Source: Candidatus Omnitrophota bacterium
GTDB taxonomy: Bacteria; Omnitrophota; Gorgyraeia; Zapsychrales; Zapsychraceae
Direction of reading: 5' to 3'
NCBI GenBank assembly: GCA_020632495.1
Contig: JACKFL010000006.1
Coordinates: 372,001 to 436,000 of the forward strand
Length of the DNA stretch: 64,000 nt
The notes beneath the pieces are model-generated. The model was not told where the DNA came from and made no database searches. It saw nothing but the letters and a program-made list of their open reading frames with translations. Both the position numbers and the translations under genes were made by a program. Shown piece by piece: positions 53,629-62,870 of this stretch. The number at the start of each line of letters is the position of its first letter. The stretch's first letter is position 1.

Positions 53629-55620
53629 ATGGCTAAAGCAGTCGTTATTGTCGAGTCACCCACCAAAGTCCGTACGATCAATAAAATCCTGGGGTCCAAT
53701 TACAAAGTCCTGTCTTCGATGGGGCATCTCATCGACCTGCCCAAGTCCACGCTCGGAGTGGATATTGAGGACAGCTTCCGGCCCAAGCTGATTGTGGTCC
53801 GTTCCAAACAGAAGATCCTGACCAAGCTCAAGAAGGACAGCAAGAGCGCCAAGGAAATCTACATCGCCACCGACCCTGACCGCGAGGGAGAGGCCATCGG
53901 CTGGAACCTGGCGGAATATATCGGCGACGGGAAAAAGGTCTATCGCGTGTCGTTCCAGGAGATCACCCGCGACGCGGTTAAGAAGGCCTTCGAGAACCTG
54001 CGCGAGTTCGATGAGAAAAAAGTCGAGGCGCAGATCGCGCGCCGTGTGCTGGACCGGATCGTCGGTTACAAAATCAGCCCGCTGCTGTGGCGTAAGGTCG
54101 GATCACGCCTGAGCGCCGGCCGCGTGCAGTCGGTGGCGCTGCGCATCATTGTAGAGCGCGAACAGGAAATCAACGCCTTCATCCCCAAGGAATACTGGCA
54201 GATCGCGGCCGATCTGAAAAAAGACGGCTACGACGAGATTGTCGAAGCCAGCCTTGAGAAGGTGGACGGTGAAAAGATCGAGCTCAACAATGAGCAGGAG
54301 GCCACCGCGGTCGTTGATTACCTGAAGGAACAAGCGTTTGTGGTCACCGGCATCTCCGAGCGCGAAGTCAAGCGCAAGCCCAGCCCGCCGCTGATCACCA
54401 GTACCATGCAGCAGGAAGCCTTCAACAAACTCAAGTTCAATTCCAACAAGACGATGATGATCGCCCAGCAGCTCTATGAAGGGGTCGACGTCGGCGGCGG
54501 TGAGACGGTCGGTTTGATCACCTACATGCGGACGGACTCGGTGAACCTGTCGGCCGAATCCATCGAGAAGGTGCGCAACCATATTCAGAACAAGTACGGC
54601 GAAAAGTATCTGCCCGAAAAGCCGAACAAATACAAGTCCAAGAAGTCGGCGCAGGAGGCCCACGAGGCGATCCGTCCGACGGACCTGGCGTTGACGCCGG
54701 AGATTGTGGCCAAGTACGTGGAAAAAGACCAGTACAAGCTTTATGAATTGATCTACAACAAGTTCGTGAGCTGCCAGATGGTCCCCGCGGTGTATGAGTA
54801 TAAAAAGATGGAGATCGCTGCCGGCAAGTACCAGTTCGGCGCCTCCGGTTCCACGCTGAAGTTCGACGGTTATCTCGCCGTGGATCGTGAGGCGCGCGAG
54901 GAGGAGAAGAAGATCGACTTCTCTCACTTTTCCAAGGACGACACGCTCCACGTCGAAGAAATCAAGCCCACCCAGCACTTCACCAAACCCCCTCCGCGTT
55001 TTTCGGACGCGAGTCTGGTCAAGGCCCTGGAAGAAGACGGGATCGGCCGGCCGAGTACGTACGCATCGATCATCTCCACCCTGGTCCTGCGCAACTATGT
55101 CCTGCGCGACCGTGGCTATCTGAAGCCGACCGAGTTGGGAATCATGATCTGCGAGCTGCTCGTGGAGTATTTCGCCAAGATCATGGATGTCGGCTTTACC
55201 GCGGAGATGGAGGAAAAACTCGACCTGATCGAGGAAGGCAAGCTCGGTTATCCGGAGCTGCTCGAGAAGTTCTACGGCAACTTCAAGGAGGAGCTCGATC
55301 ATGCCGAGGAGAGTATCGTCAAGACACAGAATTTCATCGACCGGGACTGCCCCGAGTGCGGCAAGAAACTGGTCATCAAGTGGGGACGGCGCGGCAAGTT
55401 CATCAGCTGTTCGGGATTTCCGGACTGCAAGCACGCGGAACCCTTCACCGCGGGCGTCAAATGCCCCGAGGAAGGCTGTGACGGTGAACTGGTGCAGCGG
55501 CGCTCCCGGCGCGGTTCTTTTTACGGTTGTACCAATTATCCCAAGTGCACGTACGTGACCCGGGAATTGCCGAAGAAGGAGGGCGAACAATCTGCGGAAT
55601 CCTCCTCCGGCGATGAGTGA
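53629..55620 (+). CDS. topA: DNA topoisomerase I
   Basis: 663 residues. The toprim domain starts AVVIVESPTKVRTI and has TDPDREGEAIGWN. The active tyrosine is residue 299 in LITYMRTDSVNLSAE. Two C-terminal zinc-finger modules are visible (CPECGKKL...CSGFPDC and CPEEGCDGEL...CTNYPKC), fewer than the three or more of many bacterial enzymes, so the enzyme is compact. It relaxes negative supercoils. Confidence 0.96.
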   Translation: MAKAVVIVESPTKVRTINKILGSNYKVLSSMGHLIDLPKSTLGVDIEDSFRPKLIVVRSKQKILTKLKKDSKSAKEIYIATDPDREGEAIGWNLAEYIGDGKKVYRVSFQEITRDAVKKAFENLREFDEKKVEAQIARRVLDRIVGYKISPLLWRKVGSRLSAGRVQSVALRIIVEREQEINAFIPKEYWQIAADLKKDGYDEIVEASLEKVDGEKIELNNEQEATAVVDYLKEQAFVVTGISEREVKRKPSPPLITSTMQQEAFNKLKFNSNKTMMIAQQLYEGVDVGGGETVGLITYMRTDSVNLSAESIEKVRNHIQNKYGEKYLPEKPNKYKSKKSAQEAHEAIRPTDLALTPEIVAKYVEKDQYKLYELIYNKFVSCQMVPAVYEYKKMEIAAGKYQFGASGSTLKFDGYLAVDREAREEEKKIDFSHFSKDDTLHVEEIKPTQHFTKPPPRFSDASLVKALEEDGIGRPSTYASIISTLVLRNYVLRDRGYLKPTELGIMICELLVEYFAKIMDVGFTAEMEEKLDLIEEGKLGYPELLEKFYGNFKEELDHAEESIVKTQNFIDRDCPECGKKLVIKWGRRGKFISCSGFPDCKHAEPFTAGVKCPEEGCDGELVQRRSRRGSFYGCTNYPKCTYVTRELPKKEGEQSAESSSGDE

Positions 55621-55639
55621 CGCCCGTTAACGAGGCCTT

Positions 55640-56500
55640 ATGAACCGCTATGTCCGAAAATTCATCTCCTATCTTGAGGTCGAAAAAAACTACTCCCCGC
55701 ACACTATTCAAAACTACACCTCGGACCTGGAGTACTTTCTGAATTTTATCGAGAAGACGCCGGTGACCAAGGTCGACTATCAGCTGCTGCGCAAGTATCT
55801 CGCGCATCTGCGCGGCCGGCAGTTGAAACCCCGCTCACTCGCCCGTAAGCTTTCCACCCTGCGCAGCTTCTACAAATTTCTGTTTCGCGAAGGGATTATC
55901 GATGACAGTCCCGCCGCGCTTCTGATGTCGCCCAAACTCGACAAGACCCTGCCCAAATTCTTAAGCGAAGATGAAATGGTGGCCCTGATCGAGGCCCCGG
56001 ACCTGAAAAGTGTGTCAGGCAAACGGGACCGGGCGATCTTGGAGACGCTGTATTCGACGGGCATCCGGGTCAGTGAGCTGGTCGGCCTGAATATCGCGGA
56101 CGTCGATCTGATCGGCAATATCGCTCGGGTGCGCGGCAAGGGTAAAAAAGAGCGGCTGGTCCCGATCGGCTCGAAAGCGGTGACCGCGATCAGGAAATAT
56201 CTGGACGACCGGCCCGACCGGCCCGAGGCCATGTTTCTCAACAAAAACAGGACGCGTTTGACCCGGCGCGGGGTGTACGACATTGCTGACAAATACATCA
56301 GACAAACCAGCACCAGCAAAGGAATTTCGCCGCACGTATTGCGGCATTCGTTTGCCACGCACCTGCTCGATCACGGCGCGGACCTGCGCTCGGTCCAGGA
56401 ATTGCTCGGGCATGTCAACCTCTCGACAACACAGATTTACACCCACGTGTCCACGGATAAACTCAAGAAGATTTACGACAAGGCCCATCCCCGGGCATGA
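55640..56500 (+). CDS. xerC: Tyrosine recombinase XerC/XerD-like
   Basis: 286 residues. The N-terminal SAM-like domain reads YLEVEKNYSPHTIQNYTSDL. Catalytic residues visible are Arg in STGIRVSELVGL, His-x-x-Arg in HVLRHSFATHLLDHGADLR, and the nucleophile Tyr in QIYTHVS. XerC and XerD resolve chromosome dimers at dif. One of the pair, I cannot say which by eye. It follows topA, a common order. Confidence 0.93.
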   Translation: MNRYVRKFISYLEVEKNYSPHTIQNYTSDLEYFLNFIEKTPVTKVDYQLLRKYLAHLRGRQLKPRSLARKLSTLRSFYKFLFREGIIDDSPAALLMSPKLDKTLPKFLSEDEMVALIEAPDLKSVSGKRDRAILETLYSTGIRVSELVGLNIADVDLIGNIARVRGKGKKERLVPIGSKAVTAIRKYLDDRPDRPEAMFLNKNRTRLTRRGVYDIADKYIRQTSTSKGISPHVLRHSFATHLLDHGADLRSVQELLGHVNLSTTQIYTHVSTDKLKKIYDKAHPRA

Positions 56501-56504
56501 CGCC

Positions 56505-57788
56505 ATGGCGATCCTGTTTGACATTATATACGCGGTTGTCTTCATCCTTTATTTGCCGGTCCTGAAGTGGAAGGGCAAGCTTCATGCCGGTTATCCGATG
56601 CGTATGGGAAGGATTCCGCCGGATATCCAACAAGCCTTAGCCGCGCGGCCGAACATCTGGATTCACGCCGTCAGTGTCGGGGAGGTCCTGGCGGTAGCCG
56701 ATTTGATCGGCAAGCTGATGCACCGCTTCCCCGATAAGCGTATCGTTTGTTCGGTCGTGACCGATACCGGTTACGCGGTCGCCCGGGAAAAGCTGCCCCG
56801 GGAGGTGCAGGTGATCTACGCGCCGCTTGATTTCAGCTGGGTGGTGCGTCGGTTCGTGAAGCTCATCCGGCCACAGATCTATATCTTTGCCGAGACCGAG
56901 ATCTGGCCGAACCTGTTCGACCACCTGCATGCCGCTGGTGTGCCGATGATCCAGGTCAACGGCCGCATCTCCGACAAATCTTTCGGCGGATACAAGCGGT
57001 TGCGTCCGGTGACGCGGCGGGTCCTCGGTAAGGTCGACCGCTTTCTGATGCAGTCACAGACGGACGCCGACCGGATCTGTGAACTCGGCGCGCGTCCCGC
57101 TGCGGTCCGGGTCCCCGGCAACCTGAAATTCGACAGTTTGCCCGAGCAGGCGGTGCCCGATCCGATGCGCTTCGGTCTGGCTGCGACGGATCAGGCGCTC
57201 ATTGCCGGAAGTACCCATCCGGGCGAGGAGGAAATTTTGCTGGATGTGTTCGCGGCGCTGAAGCAGGCCCACCCGGCCGCCCGGCTGATTATCTGCCCGC
57301 GGCATGTGACGCGTTGCGATGAAGTTCTGAACTTGATTAGAAACCGAAGTATGGCCGGCGTCGCGTTGAGCGCGGCGCAGGAAACCGGGGTTCCAGCGGA
57401 CGCGGTTATTGTGGTGGACACCATGGGACAGCTGCGGGATTTATACAGCGTGGCGCGGGTGGTCTTTGTCGGCAAGACGTTCACGGTCCGGGGAGGTCAA
57501 AACATGATCGAACCCGGCTTCTTCGGAAAGCCGGTTATCGTCGGACCGCACACGCAGAACTTCAAGGACGTGATGACGATTTTCAAACGCGAGAAGGCCA
57601 TTGTGCAAGTGAATGATGCGGACGAATTGCGCGAGGAATTGCTGGATATCTGGGACAATGCCGTCCGCCGTGAGTCGCTCGGAATGGCGGCCAGGCGGGT
57701 GGTGGAGAAGTTTCAGGGGGCCACCGAGAAGACTTTACTCGAGATCGAAACCTTGGGACCGGGACGTCAGGATGCGGCGATACATTAG
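56505..57788 (+). CDS. waaA: 3-deoxy-D-manno-octulosonic acid transferase
   Basis: 427 residues from ATG 56505. A membrane segment at the N terminus (about 3-18) precedes the WaaA/KdtA glycosyltransferase: IWIHAVSVGEVLAV, VIYAPLDFSW, ETEIWPNLF, VNGRISDKS, AGSTHPGEEE and FFGKPVIVGPHTQNF. It transfers Kdo onto lipid IVA, the first inner-core step. Genes upstream in the frame are not family-like. It overlaps the lpxK start by 17 bases. Confidence 0.94.
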   Translation: MAILFDIIYAVVFILYLPVLKWKGKLHAGYPMRMGRIPPDIQQALAARPNIWIHAVSVGEVLAVADLIGKLMHRFPDKRIVCSVVTDTGYAVAREKLPREVQVIYAPLDFSWVVRRFVKLIRPQIYIFAETEIWPNLFDHLHAAGVPMIQVNGRISDKSFGGYKRLRPVTRRVLGKVDRFLMQSQTDADRICELGARPAAVRVPGNLKFDSLPEQAVPDPMRFGLAATDQALIAGSTHPGEEEILLDVFAALKQAHPAARLIICPRHVTRCDEVLNLIRNRSMAGVALSAAQETGVPADAVIVVDTMGQLRDLYSVARVVFVGKTFTVRGGQNMIEPGFFGKPVIVGPHTQNFKDVMTIFKREKAIVQVNDADELREELLDIWDNAVRRESLGMAARRVVEKFQGATEKTLLEIETLGPGRQDAAIH

Positions 57789-58827
57789 CGCACTCATGCA
57801 TGACGAACGCCGGGCAGCCGTCGATGCAATGCCCAAGGCGTTGTTATGGATGTTGTCCGTCGTATACGGACTGATCATGCGCGGACGCAACTTGGCGTAT
57901 GACCGAGGATGGAAGCCGTCCTTCGATGTCGGAGTCCCGGTCATCAGCGTTGGAAATATCACGATGGGCGGGGCGGGAAAGACCCCGCTGGTTGTTTATA
58001 TCGCCCGTGAGATCGTCCGGGCCGGCGGCAAGCCGGTCGTCTTGCTGCGTGGATACATGCAGCAGGACCGTTCCGCCGCGGACAGCGATGAGGCGGAAGT
58101 CATCCGCCGCAAGGTCCCGGACATCGACGTTATCACCGGGGCCGACCGGGTAAGCCGTGCCCGCGATTATTTGAAGCAGGCGCAGTGTGACGTTTTTATC
58201 CTTGATGACGGCTATCAACACCGTAAAATTAAACGGCAGCTGGATATCGTCGTCATTGACGCCCTGAATCCGTTCGGTAACGGGCAAGTCATCCCCCGCG
58301 GGATTCTGCGCGAACCGCTTGGCGGTTTGGGCCGAGCCGATCTCGCCGTGGTGACCCGGACGGACCTGAATGCCGGGGAGCTGCCCGGTATTCAAAATAC
58401 AGTTAATGCACGGGGCGGACCATCTTCGACCGTTCACTCGGTGCACCGCGCGGAGGCGTTCGTCAATTTGAAGAGCGGCGAAAGACTGGACGTTGACGGT
58501 TTTACCGGCAAACCGGCCGTCGCTTTTTGCGGCCTGGGGAATCCGGAGGGATTTCGCCGCACATTGGAAGCCCTGCGCGTGAAAGTGCGGCACTTCGCGG
58601 CCTTTGAGGATCATCATCGCTATACGGCGGGAGATTTTCAAATGTTGACGTCGCGAGCTGCCGAGAGTGACACGAAAGTGCTGCTGACGACGTTAAAGGA
58701 TGCGGTCAAGTTGACGGCGATCGAGGGATTGCCGCTCGAACGCATTTACTATCTTGATATCGGGATTGAGATAACCCATGGGAAAGACGAATTCACAGAT
58801 CGAATCCATAGCGTACTACGCGGTTAG
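57772..58827 (+). CDS. lpxK: Tetraacyldisaccharide 4'-kinase
   Basis: 351 residues from ATG 57772; an in-frame ATG at 57796, after the waaA stop, is also possible. One N-terminal hydrophobic helix anchors it in the inner membrane. The P-loop is VGNITMGGAGKTPLVVYIA, then LLRGYMQQDRSAADSDEAEV, and FILDDGYQHRKIKRQLDIVVID. It phosphorylates the 4'-position of lipid A precursor. Its 3' end overlaps the next gene by 50 bases. Confidence 0.92.
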   Translation: MRRYISALMHDERRAAVDAMPKALLWMLSVVYGLIMRGRNLAYDRGWKPSFDVGVPVISVGNITMGGAGKTPLVVYIAREIVRAGGKPVVLLRGYMQQDRSAADSDEAEVIRRKVPDIDVITGADRVSRARDYLKQAQCDVFILDDGYQHRKIKRQLDIVVIDALNPFGNGQVIPRGILREPLGGLGRADLAVVTRTDLNAGELPGIQNTVNARGGPSSTVHSVHRAEAFVNLKSGERLDVDGFTGKPAVAFCGLGNPEGFRRTLEALRVKVRHFAAFEDHHRYTAGDFQMLTSRAAESDTKVLLTTLKDAVKLTAIEGLPLERIYYLDIGIEITHGKDEFTDRIHSVLRG

Positions 58828-60760
58828 AGGGATCGCGGGAATCCTGCGCCGGCTGCCGGTGAATGCCGCGCTGGCATTCGGCCGGGGAGTGGGCTGGTTC
58901 ATGTTTTACGTGGACCGCCGCCACAAGGAACTGGCCTATGCCAATGTCACCAAGGCCCTCGGCCATGAAAAGTCTCCCCGTGAGATTCGCGCTATTGTTA
59001 AGAAATTGTACAAGAACATCGGCATGAATATCGTCGAGCTGTTCCGGCTCAAAGACATGACTCAAGAGCTCTACGACAGGTACGTGGATTGCGAAGGCCC
59101 GCCCCACATCGACCAGGCCGTGAAAGAAGGTCGCGGCTGTATCCTGCTGGCCATGCACCTGGGCAACTGGGAGCTGGCCAACATCTACTGCGCGCTGCAC
59201 GGTATTCCGTATAAGGTCCTGGTCCGCCCGCAACCCGGATGGGACCGTTTGAACGACCTGCTCAATTCCTACCGTTCCTGCAACGGGGCCGTCGTCATAA
59301 AACGGGGGGGCGGGACGCGGGAACTGATCAAGAGTCTGAAAGACAATCAGGTGATTGGCATGGTCGTCGATCAAGGCGGACGCCAGGGCGTGCGTGTCCC
59401 GTTTTTCGGCCGCAAGGCTTCAATGTCATCGGGTGCCATCCGTATTGCGATGAAAATGAACGTGCCGGTGCTGGTTTCGATCATCACGCGCAAGAACGGC
59501 GCCTATCATCAGGTCAAGGCCTTTCCCAAACTGGACCTCGTCGACACCGGGAATCCCGAGCAGGATGTTGAGACCAATCTCAAACAAGCCATCAAAATAT
59601 TCGAGGATTATGTCCGGCAGCATCCCGATGAGTATGTGTGGACGTATAAAGTCTGGAAGTATTCCGACCAGAGCAATATCACCATCCTCTACGACGGACG
59701 GACCGGTCATTTGCGTCAGTCGCAGGCCGTGGCCAAATGGACGCAGAAGGCGCTGGAAGAGCGCGGCATATCATCCGAAGTCAACGTCTGCGAAATCCGT
59801 TACCGCAGCAAAAAACACCGGACCTGGTTCGCCATGCTGTACCAGGCGGTCGGCTGGTTTTTACGTTACGGCCGGCACGACATTTTGCGGCGTTTCATCA
59901 CGGAGGAAAGTTATCAATCCCTGAACCGGGTCCGTAGCGACTATATTATTTCCACCGGCACCGGGGTGGCCCCGCTGAATCATCTTCTGAGCCGCAATCT
60001 GCAGGCCAAGAGCGTGGCGATCCTCAAACCCGGACTGATGCACACCAACAAGTTCGATTTGGTCTTTCTTCCGCAGCATGATGTGGTTTCGGACGAGTAT
60101 ATCAGTGAGAAGGTGCGGATCGTACGCGGTGCGCCTAATCTGGTCACACCGGAGTACCTCGAAGAGCACAAGCAGCAGTTGTTGAAGAGGTTTTCCCACT
60201 TGAAAACCAAGGTCCGATTTAAGATCGGGCTGCTGATCGGCGGCGACGCCAAAGGGATGTACGTGGGCGAGGACCAGGTGCGGCTGATTTTGCGGCAGAT
60301 CAAAGAAGCACAAAAGGCCATCGATGCCGACCTGCTGGTCACCTCGTCGCGGCGAACCCCCGCCTTTATCGATCAGCTCCTGGTCCGGCAACTGCGCAAG
60401 GACCCGCGGTGTCCGCTGCTGGTCCTGCCCAACCGGGAGGACGTGCCGGAGGCGATCGGCGGGATCCTCGCGTTGTGCGATTTGCTGATCGTGTCCGGTG
60501 ACAGCATCTCGATGGTCTCGGAAGCGGCCAGCTCCGGCAAAAAGACGATCGTCTTCTTTCCCAAGACCCAGGAGGTCCTGCTCCACGCAGGCAACAAGCA
60601 CTGGAAATTCATCAACAAACTCAATGATCAAGGATACGTGCTCGCATCGCAGGCCAAGGATGTCGGGCGTTCGATCTTTGATATCGTCAAACAGAAGATC
60701 AATACCCGGCCCCTGGATGACAACAAGACCATTCTGAAGGCCGTCCGTAAAATTATTTAA
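58778..60760 (+). CDS. Fusion of LpxL-type acyltransferase and ELM1-like domain
   Basis: 660 residues. Residues about 1-295 are a lipid A lauroyl/myristoyl acyltransferase-type domain with the catalytic HX4E motif (H127-LGNW-E132), the YKVLVRPQ and MVVDQGGRQGVRVPFFGRKA stretches. Residues about 300-660 match the ELM1/GtrOC1-type family: ILYDGRTGHLRQSQAVA, ISTGTGVAPLNHLLSR, GLLIGGDAKGMYVG, VTSSRRTPAFI and SGDSISMVSEAASSGKKTIVF. The first half should add a secondary acyl chain to Kdo-lipid A. The second resembles a putative glycosyltransferase. The fold join is in frame without a stop. Its start lies inside lpxK. Confidence 0.88.
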   Translation: MGKTNSQIESIAYYAVRGIAGILRRLPVNAALAFGRGVGWFMFYVDRRHKELAYANVTKALGHEKSPREIRAIVKKLYKNIGMNIVELFRLKDMTQELYDRYVDCEGPPHIDQAVKEGRGCILLAMHLGNWELANIYCALHGIPYKVLVRPQPGWDRLNDLLNSYRSCNGAVVIKRGGGTRELIKSLKDNQVIGMVVDQGGRQGVRVPFFGRKASMSSGAIRIAMKMNVPVLVSIITRKNGAYHQVKAFPKLDLVDTGNPEQDVETNLKQAIKIFEDYVRQHPDEYVWTYKVWKYSDQSNITILYDGRTGHLRQSQAVAKWTQKALEERGISSEVNVCEIRYRSKKHRTWFAMLYQAVGWFLRYGRHDILRRFITEESYQSLNRVRSDYIISTGTGVAPLNHLLSRNLQAKSVAILKPGLMHTNKFDLVFLPQHDVVSDEYISEKVRIVRGAPNLVTPEYLEEHKQQLLKRFSHLKTKVRFKIGLLIGGDAKGMYVGEDQVRLILRQIKEAQKAIDADLLVTSSRRTPAFIDQLLVRQLRKDPRCPLLVLPNREDVPEAIGGILALCDLLIVSGDSISMVSEAASSGKKTIVFFPKTQEVLLHAGNKHWKFINKLNDQGYVLASQAKDVGRSIFDIVKQKINTRPLDDNKTILKAVRKII

Positions 60761-60775
60761 CCGAGATATCAGGGC

Positions 60776-62869
60776 ATGCGCATTTTACAGATTCTCCCCG
60801 AGCTGAACGTCGGGGGTGTCGAGACCGGAACCGTTGATTTTGCCAATTATTTGGTCGAAAACGGACACAAGTCGGTGGTGATCTCCAACGGCGGACGCCT
60901 CGTCGAGAAGCTGGAAGAACAGGGATCGACGCATTACGCGCTGCCCGTGCACAAAAAATCAGTAGTGACGGCATGGCGTATGATCGAAAAAGTACGCGCG
61001 ATTATCAACGCCGAAAAGATTCAGATCGTCCACGCTCGTTCACGGGTGCCGGCCTGGATCGCTTACTTTGCCTGCCGCAAAACCAAGGCGATGTACATCA
61101 CCACCTGCCACGGATTTTACCGGCATCCGTGGTACAGCCAGGTGATGGGCTGGTCGAAGCTCGTCATCGTGCCCAGCGAGGCTATCGCCCGGCACATGAT
61201 CGATACTTATCATGTCCCGGCCGAACGCATCCGGTGTATTCCGCGCAGTGTGGACATGACGCGTTTCGAGGGGATCAAGCGGCGCAAGCGCAAGGACGGC
61301 AGCTTTGTGGTCACGATCCTTGGCCGGTTGACGCCGTTGAAGGGACATCCGTATTTTTTGCAGGCTATGGCGCGCGTGATGCGTCAGGTCCCGCATGTGA
61401 AGATTTGGGTGATCGGCGACGCGCCGCAGAAGAAGCCGGAGTATCGCGAGGAACTGGAGAAGCAGGCCTCGCGGTTGGGGCTGCGCAACAATATTGAGTT
61501 TCTCGGCAACCGGGCTGATGTCCCTCAGCTGTTGGCACAAACCGACGTGCTGTGCTTTGCCTCGACCGAGCCGGAATCCTTCGGAAGGGCCATCGTGGAG
61601 GCACAGGCGGCGCATGTCCCGGTGGTCGCGACCAAGGTCGGAGGTGTTCTCGATATCATCGAAGACGGTGATACCGGATACCTGGTCCTGCCCAAGGACG
61701 CGGCCGCGATGGCCGACAAGGTGCTGCATATCTACCAGCATCCGAAGGAGGCGAGGCGTATTTCCGAAGCGGCCTATGCCAAGGTGAAGGAGAATTACAC
61801 CATCGAGCACATGGCGGGGCGTACGCTGAAGGTTTATAAAGAAATGCTGCGCATGGTCAATATTCTGGTCTTGAAGATCAGCGCGATCGGGGATGTGGTC
61901 CTGGTCACCGCCTCGCTAAAGGCCATACGCCAGAAGTATCCGCGGGCCAGGATTTATTGTCTGGTCGGATCCGAGTCGCGAAAGATTCTCAGCAATTGTC
62001 CCTATCTCGACGGGATTATCGTTTATGATCACCGGGGCAAAGAGCGCGGCTACTGGCCGCTGTGGAAGTTGTCCCGGAAACTGCGCGGCTACCGTTTCGA
62101 CATGGCGATTGATTTTCAGAACAACCGCAAGAGCCACCTGCTCGCATTCCTGAGCATGGCGCGGGAAACTTACGGATTCGATAACGGCAAATGGTCGGGT
62201 TTGCTGACCGATCCGGTCCCCAACGACAAACCGGACCTCCCGGCCGTGGCGCACCAGTTTCAGGTTTTGCAGGAACTTAAGATCACCTATGACCCGGAGC
62301 AGCGTTTGGAGTTGTGGCCCACCAAACAGGACCGCCAGTACGTAGACGCCTTCTTCGACGAGGAATGGCTGGGAAACGCGCGTAATATCGTCGGAATCAA
62401 TATCGCGGCATCCCCGAAGTGGGGGACCAAGAACTGGCCGCCCGAGTACATCGCGGAATTGTGCGACAAGCTGGCCGCCAAGAATGTCCGGGTGATCCTG
62501 ACCGGATCGGACCGCGACCGGGAACTGGCCAAGTATATTCAGGAAAATGCCAAGTCCAAACCCACGGTGAGCGCGGGCAAGACCGATATCCTGCAACTGG
62601 CGGCGCTGATCGAGCGCTGCAAAGTGTACATCACCCCGGATTCGGCGCCGCTGCACGTTGCCGCGGCCGTCCACACGCCGGTCATCGCGTTGTTCGGTCC
62701 GACCGATTCCCAGCGGCACGTACCGCCCGCCGATCAGCTGGCGGTCTACCAGCGCAAATTGCCCTGCGCCCCGTGCTATTCGGGTCAATGCAAAATCCGG
62801 ACGCACGATTGCATGCGCGAGATCAAACCGGAACACATTTTCAAGAAGGTGATGGCGCTGATATCCTGA
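60776..62869 (+). CDS. Fusion of a GT4 glycosyltransferase and a GT9 heptosyltransferase-like domain
   Basis: 697 residues. Residues 1-359 form a GT4-type transferase (ILPELNVGGVETGTV, IVHARSRVPAWIA, GRLTPLKGHPYFLQAM, STEPESFGRAIVEAQA). From Met360 (base 61853) a second complete enzyme starts with MVNILVLKISAIGDVVLVTASLKAIR, the usual start of GT9 proteins, and continues with GINIAASPKWGTKNWP and ITPDSAPLHVAAAVHTPVIALFGPT. Both halves look intact. Such enzymes build the LPS core. Met360 could also serve as an internal start giving a separate GT9. Confidence 0.88.
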   Translation: MRILQILPELNVGGVETGTVDFANYLVENGHKSVVISNGGRLVEKLEEQGSTHYALPVHKKSVVTAWRMIEKVRAIINAEKIQIVHARSRVPAWIAYFACRKTKAMYITTCHGFYRHPWYSQVMGWSKLVIVPSEAIARHMIDTYHVPAERIRCIPRSVDMTRFEGIKRRKRKDGSFVVTILGRLTPLKGHPYFLQAMARVMRQVPHVKIWVIGDAPQKKPEYREELEKQASRLGLRNNIEFLGNRADVPQLLAQTDVLCFASTEPESFGRAIVEAQAAHVPVVATKVGGVLDIIEDGDTGYLVLPKDAAAMADKVLHIYQHPKEARRISEAAYAKVKENYTIEHMAGRTLKVYKEMLRMVNILVLKISAIGDVVLVTASLKAIRQKYPRARIYCLVGSESRKILSNCPYLDGIIVYDHRGKERGYWPLWKLSRKLRGYRFDMAIDFQNNRKSHLLAFLSMARETYGFDNGKWSGLLTDPVPNDKPDLPAVAHQFQVLQELKITYDPEQRLELWPTKQDRQYVDAFFDEEWLGNARNIVGINIAASPKWGTKNWPPEYIAELCDKLAAKNVRVILTGSDRDRELAKYIQENAKSKPTVSAGKTDILQLAALIERCKVYITPDSAPLHVAAAVHTPVIALFGPTDSQRHVPPADQLAVYQRKLPCAPCYSGQCKIRTHDCMREIKPEHIFKKVMALIS

Positions 62870-62870
62870 T

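Noticed and set aside
54103..55590. A 495-codon minus-strand frame opposite topA
   Set aside because: It has no domain or start signal, and topA is complete on the other strand.
55640..56500. Integrase of a mobile element
   Set aside because: Length and context (topA-xer) fit a housekeeping Xer recombinase, and no attachment repeats or cargo genes are seen.
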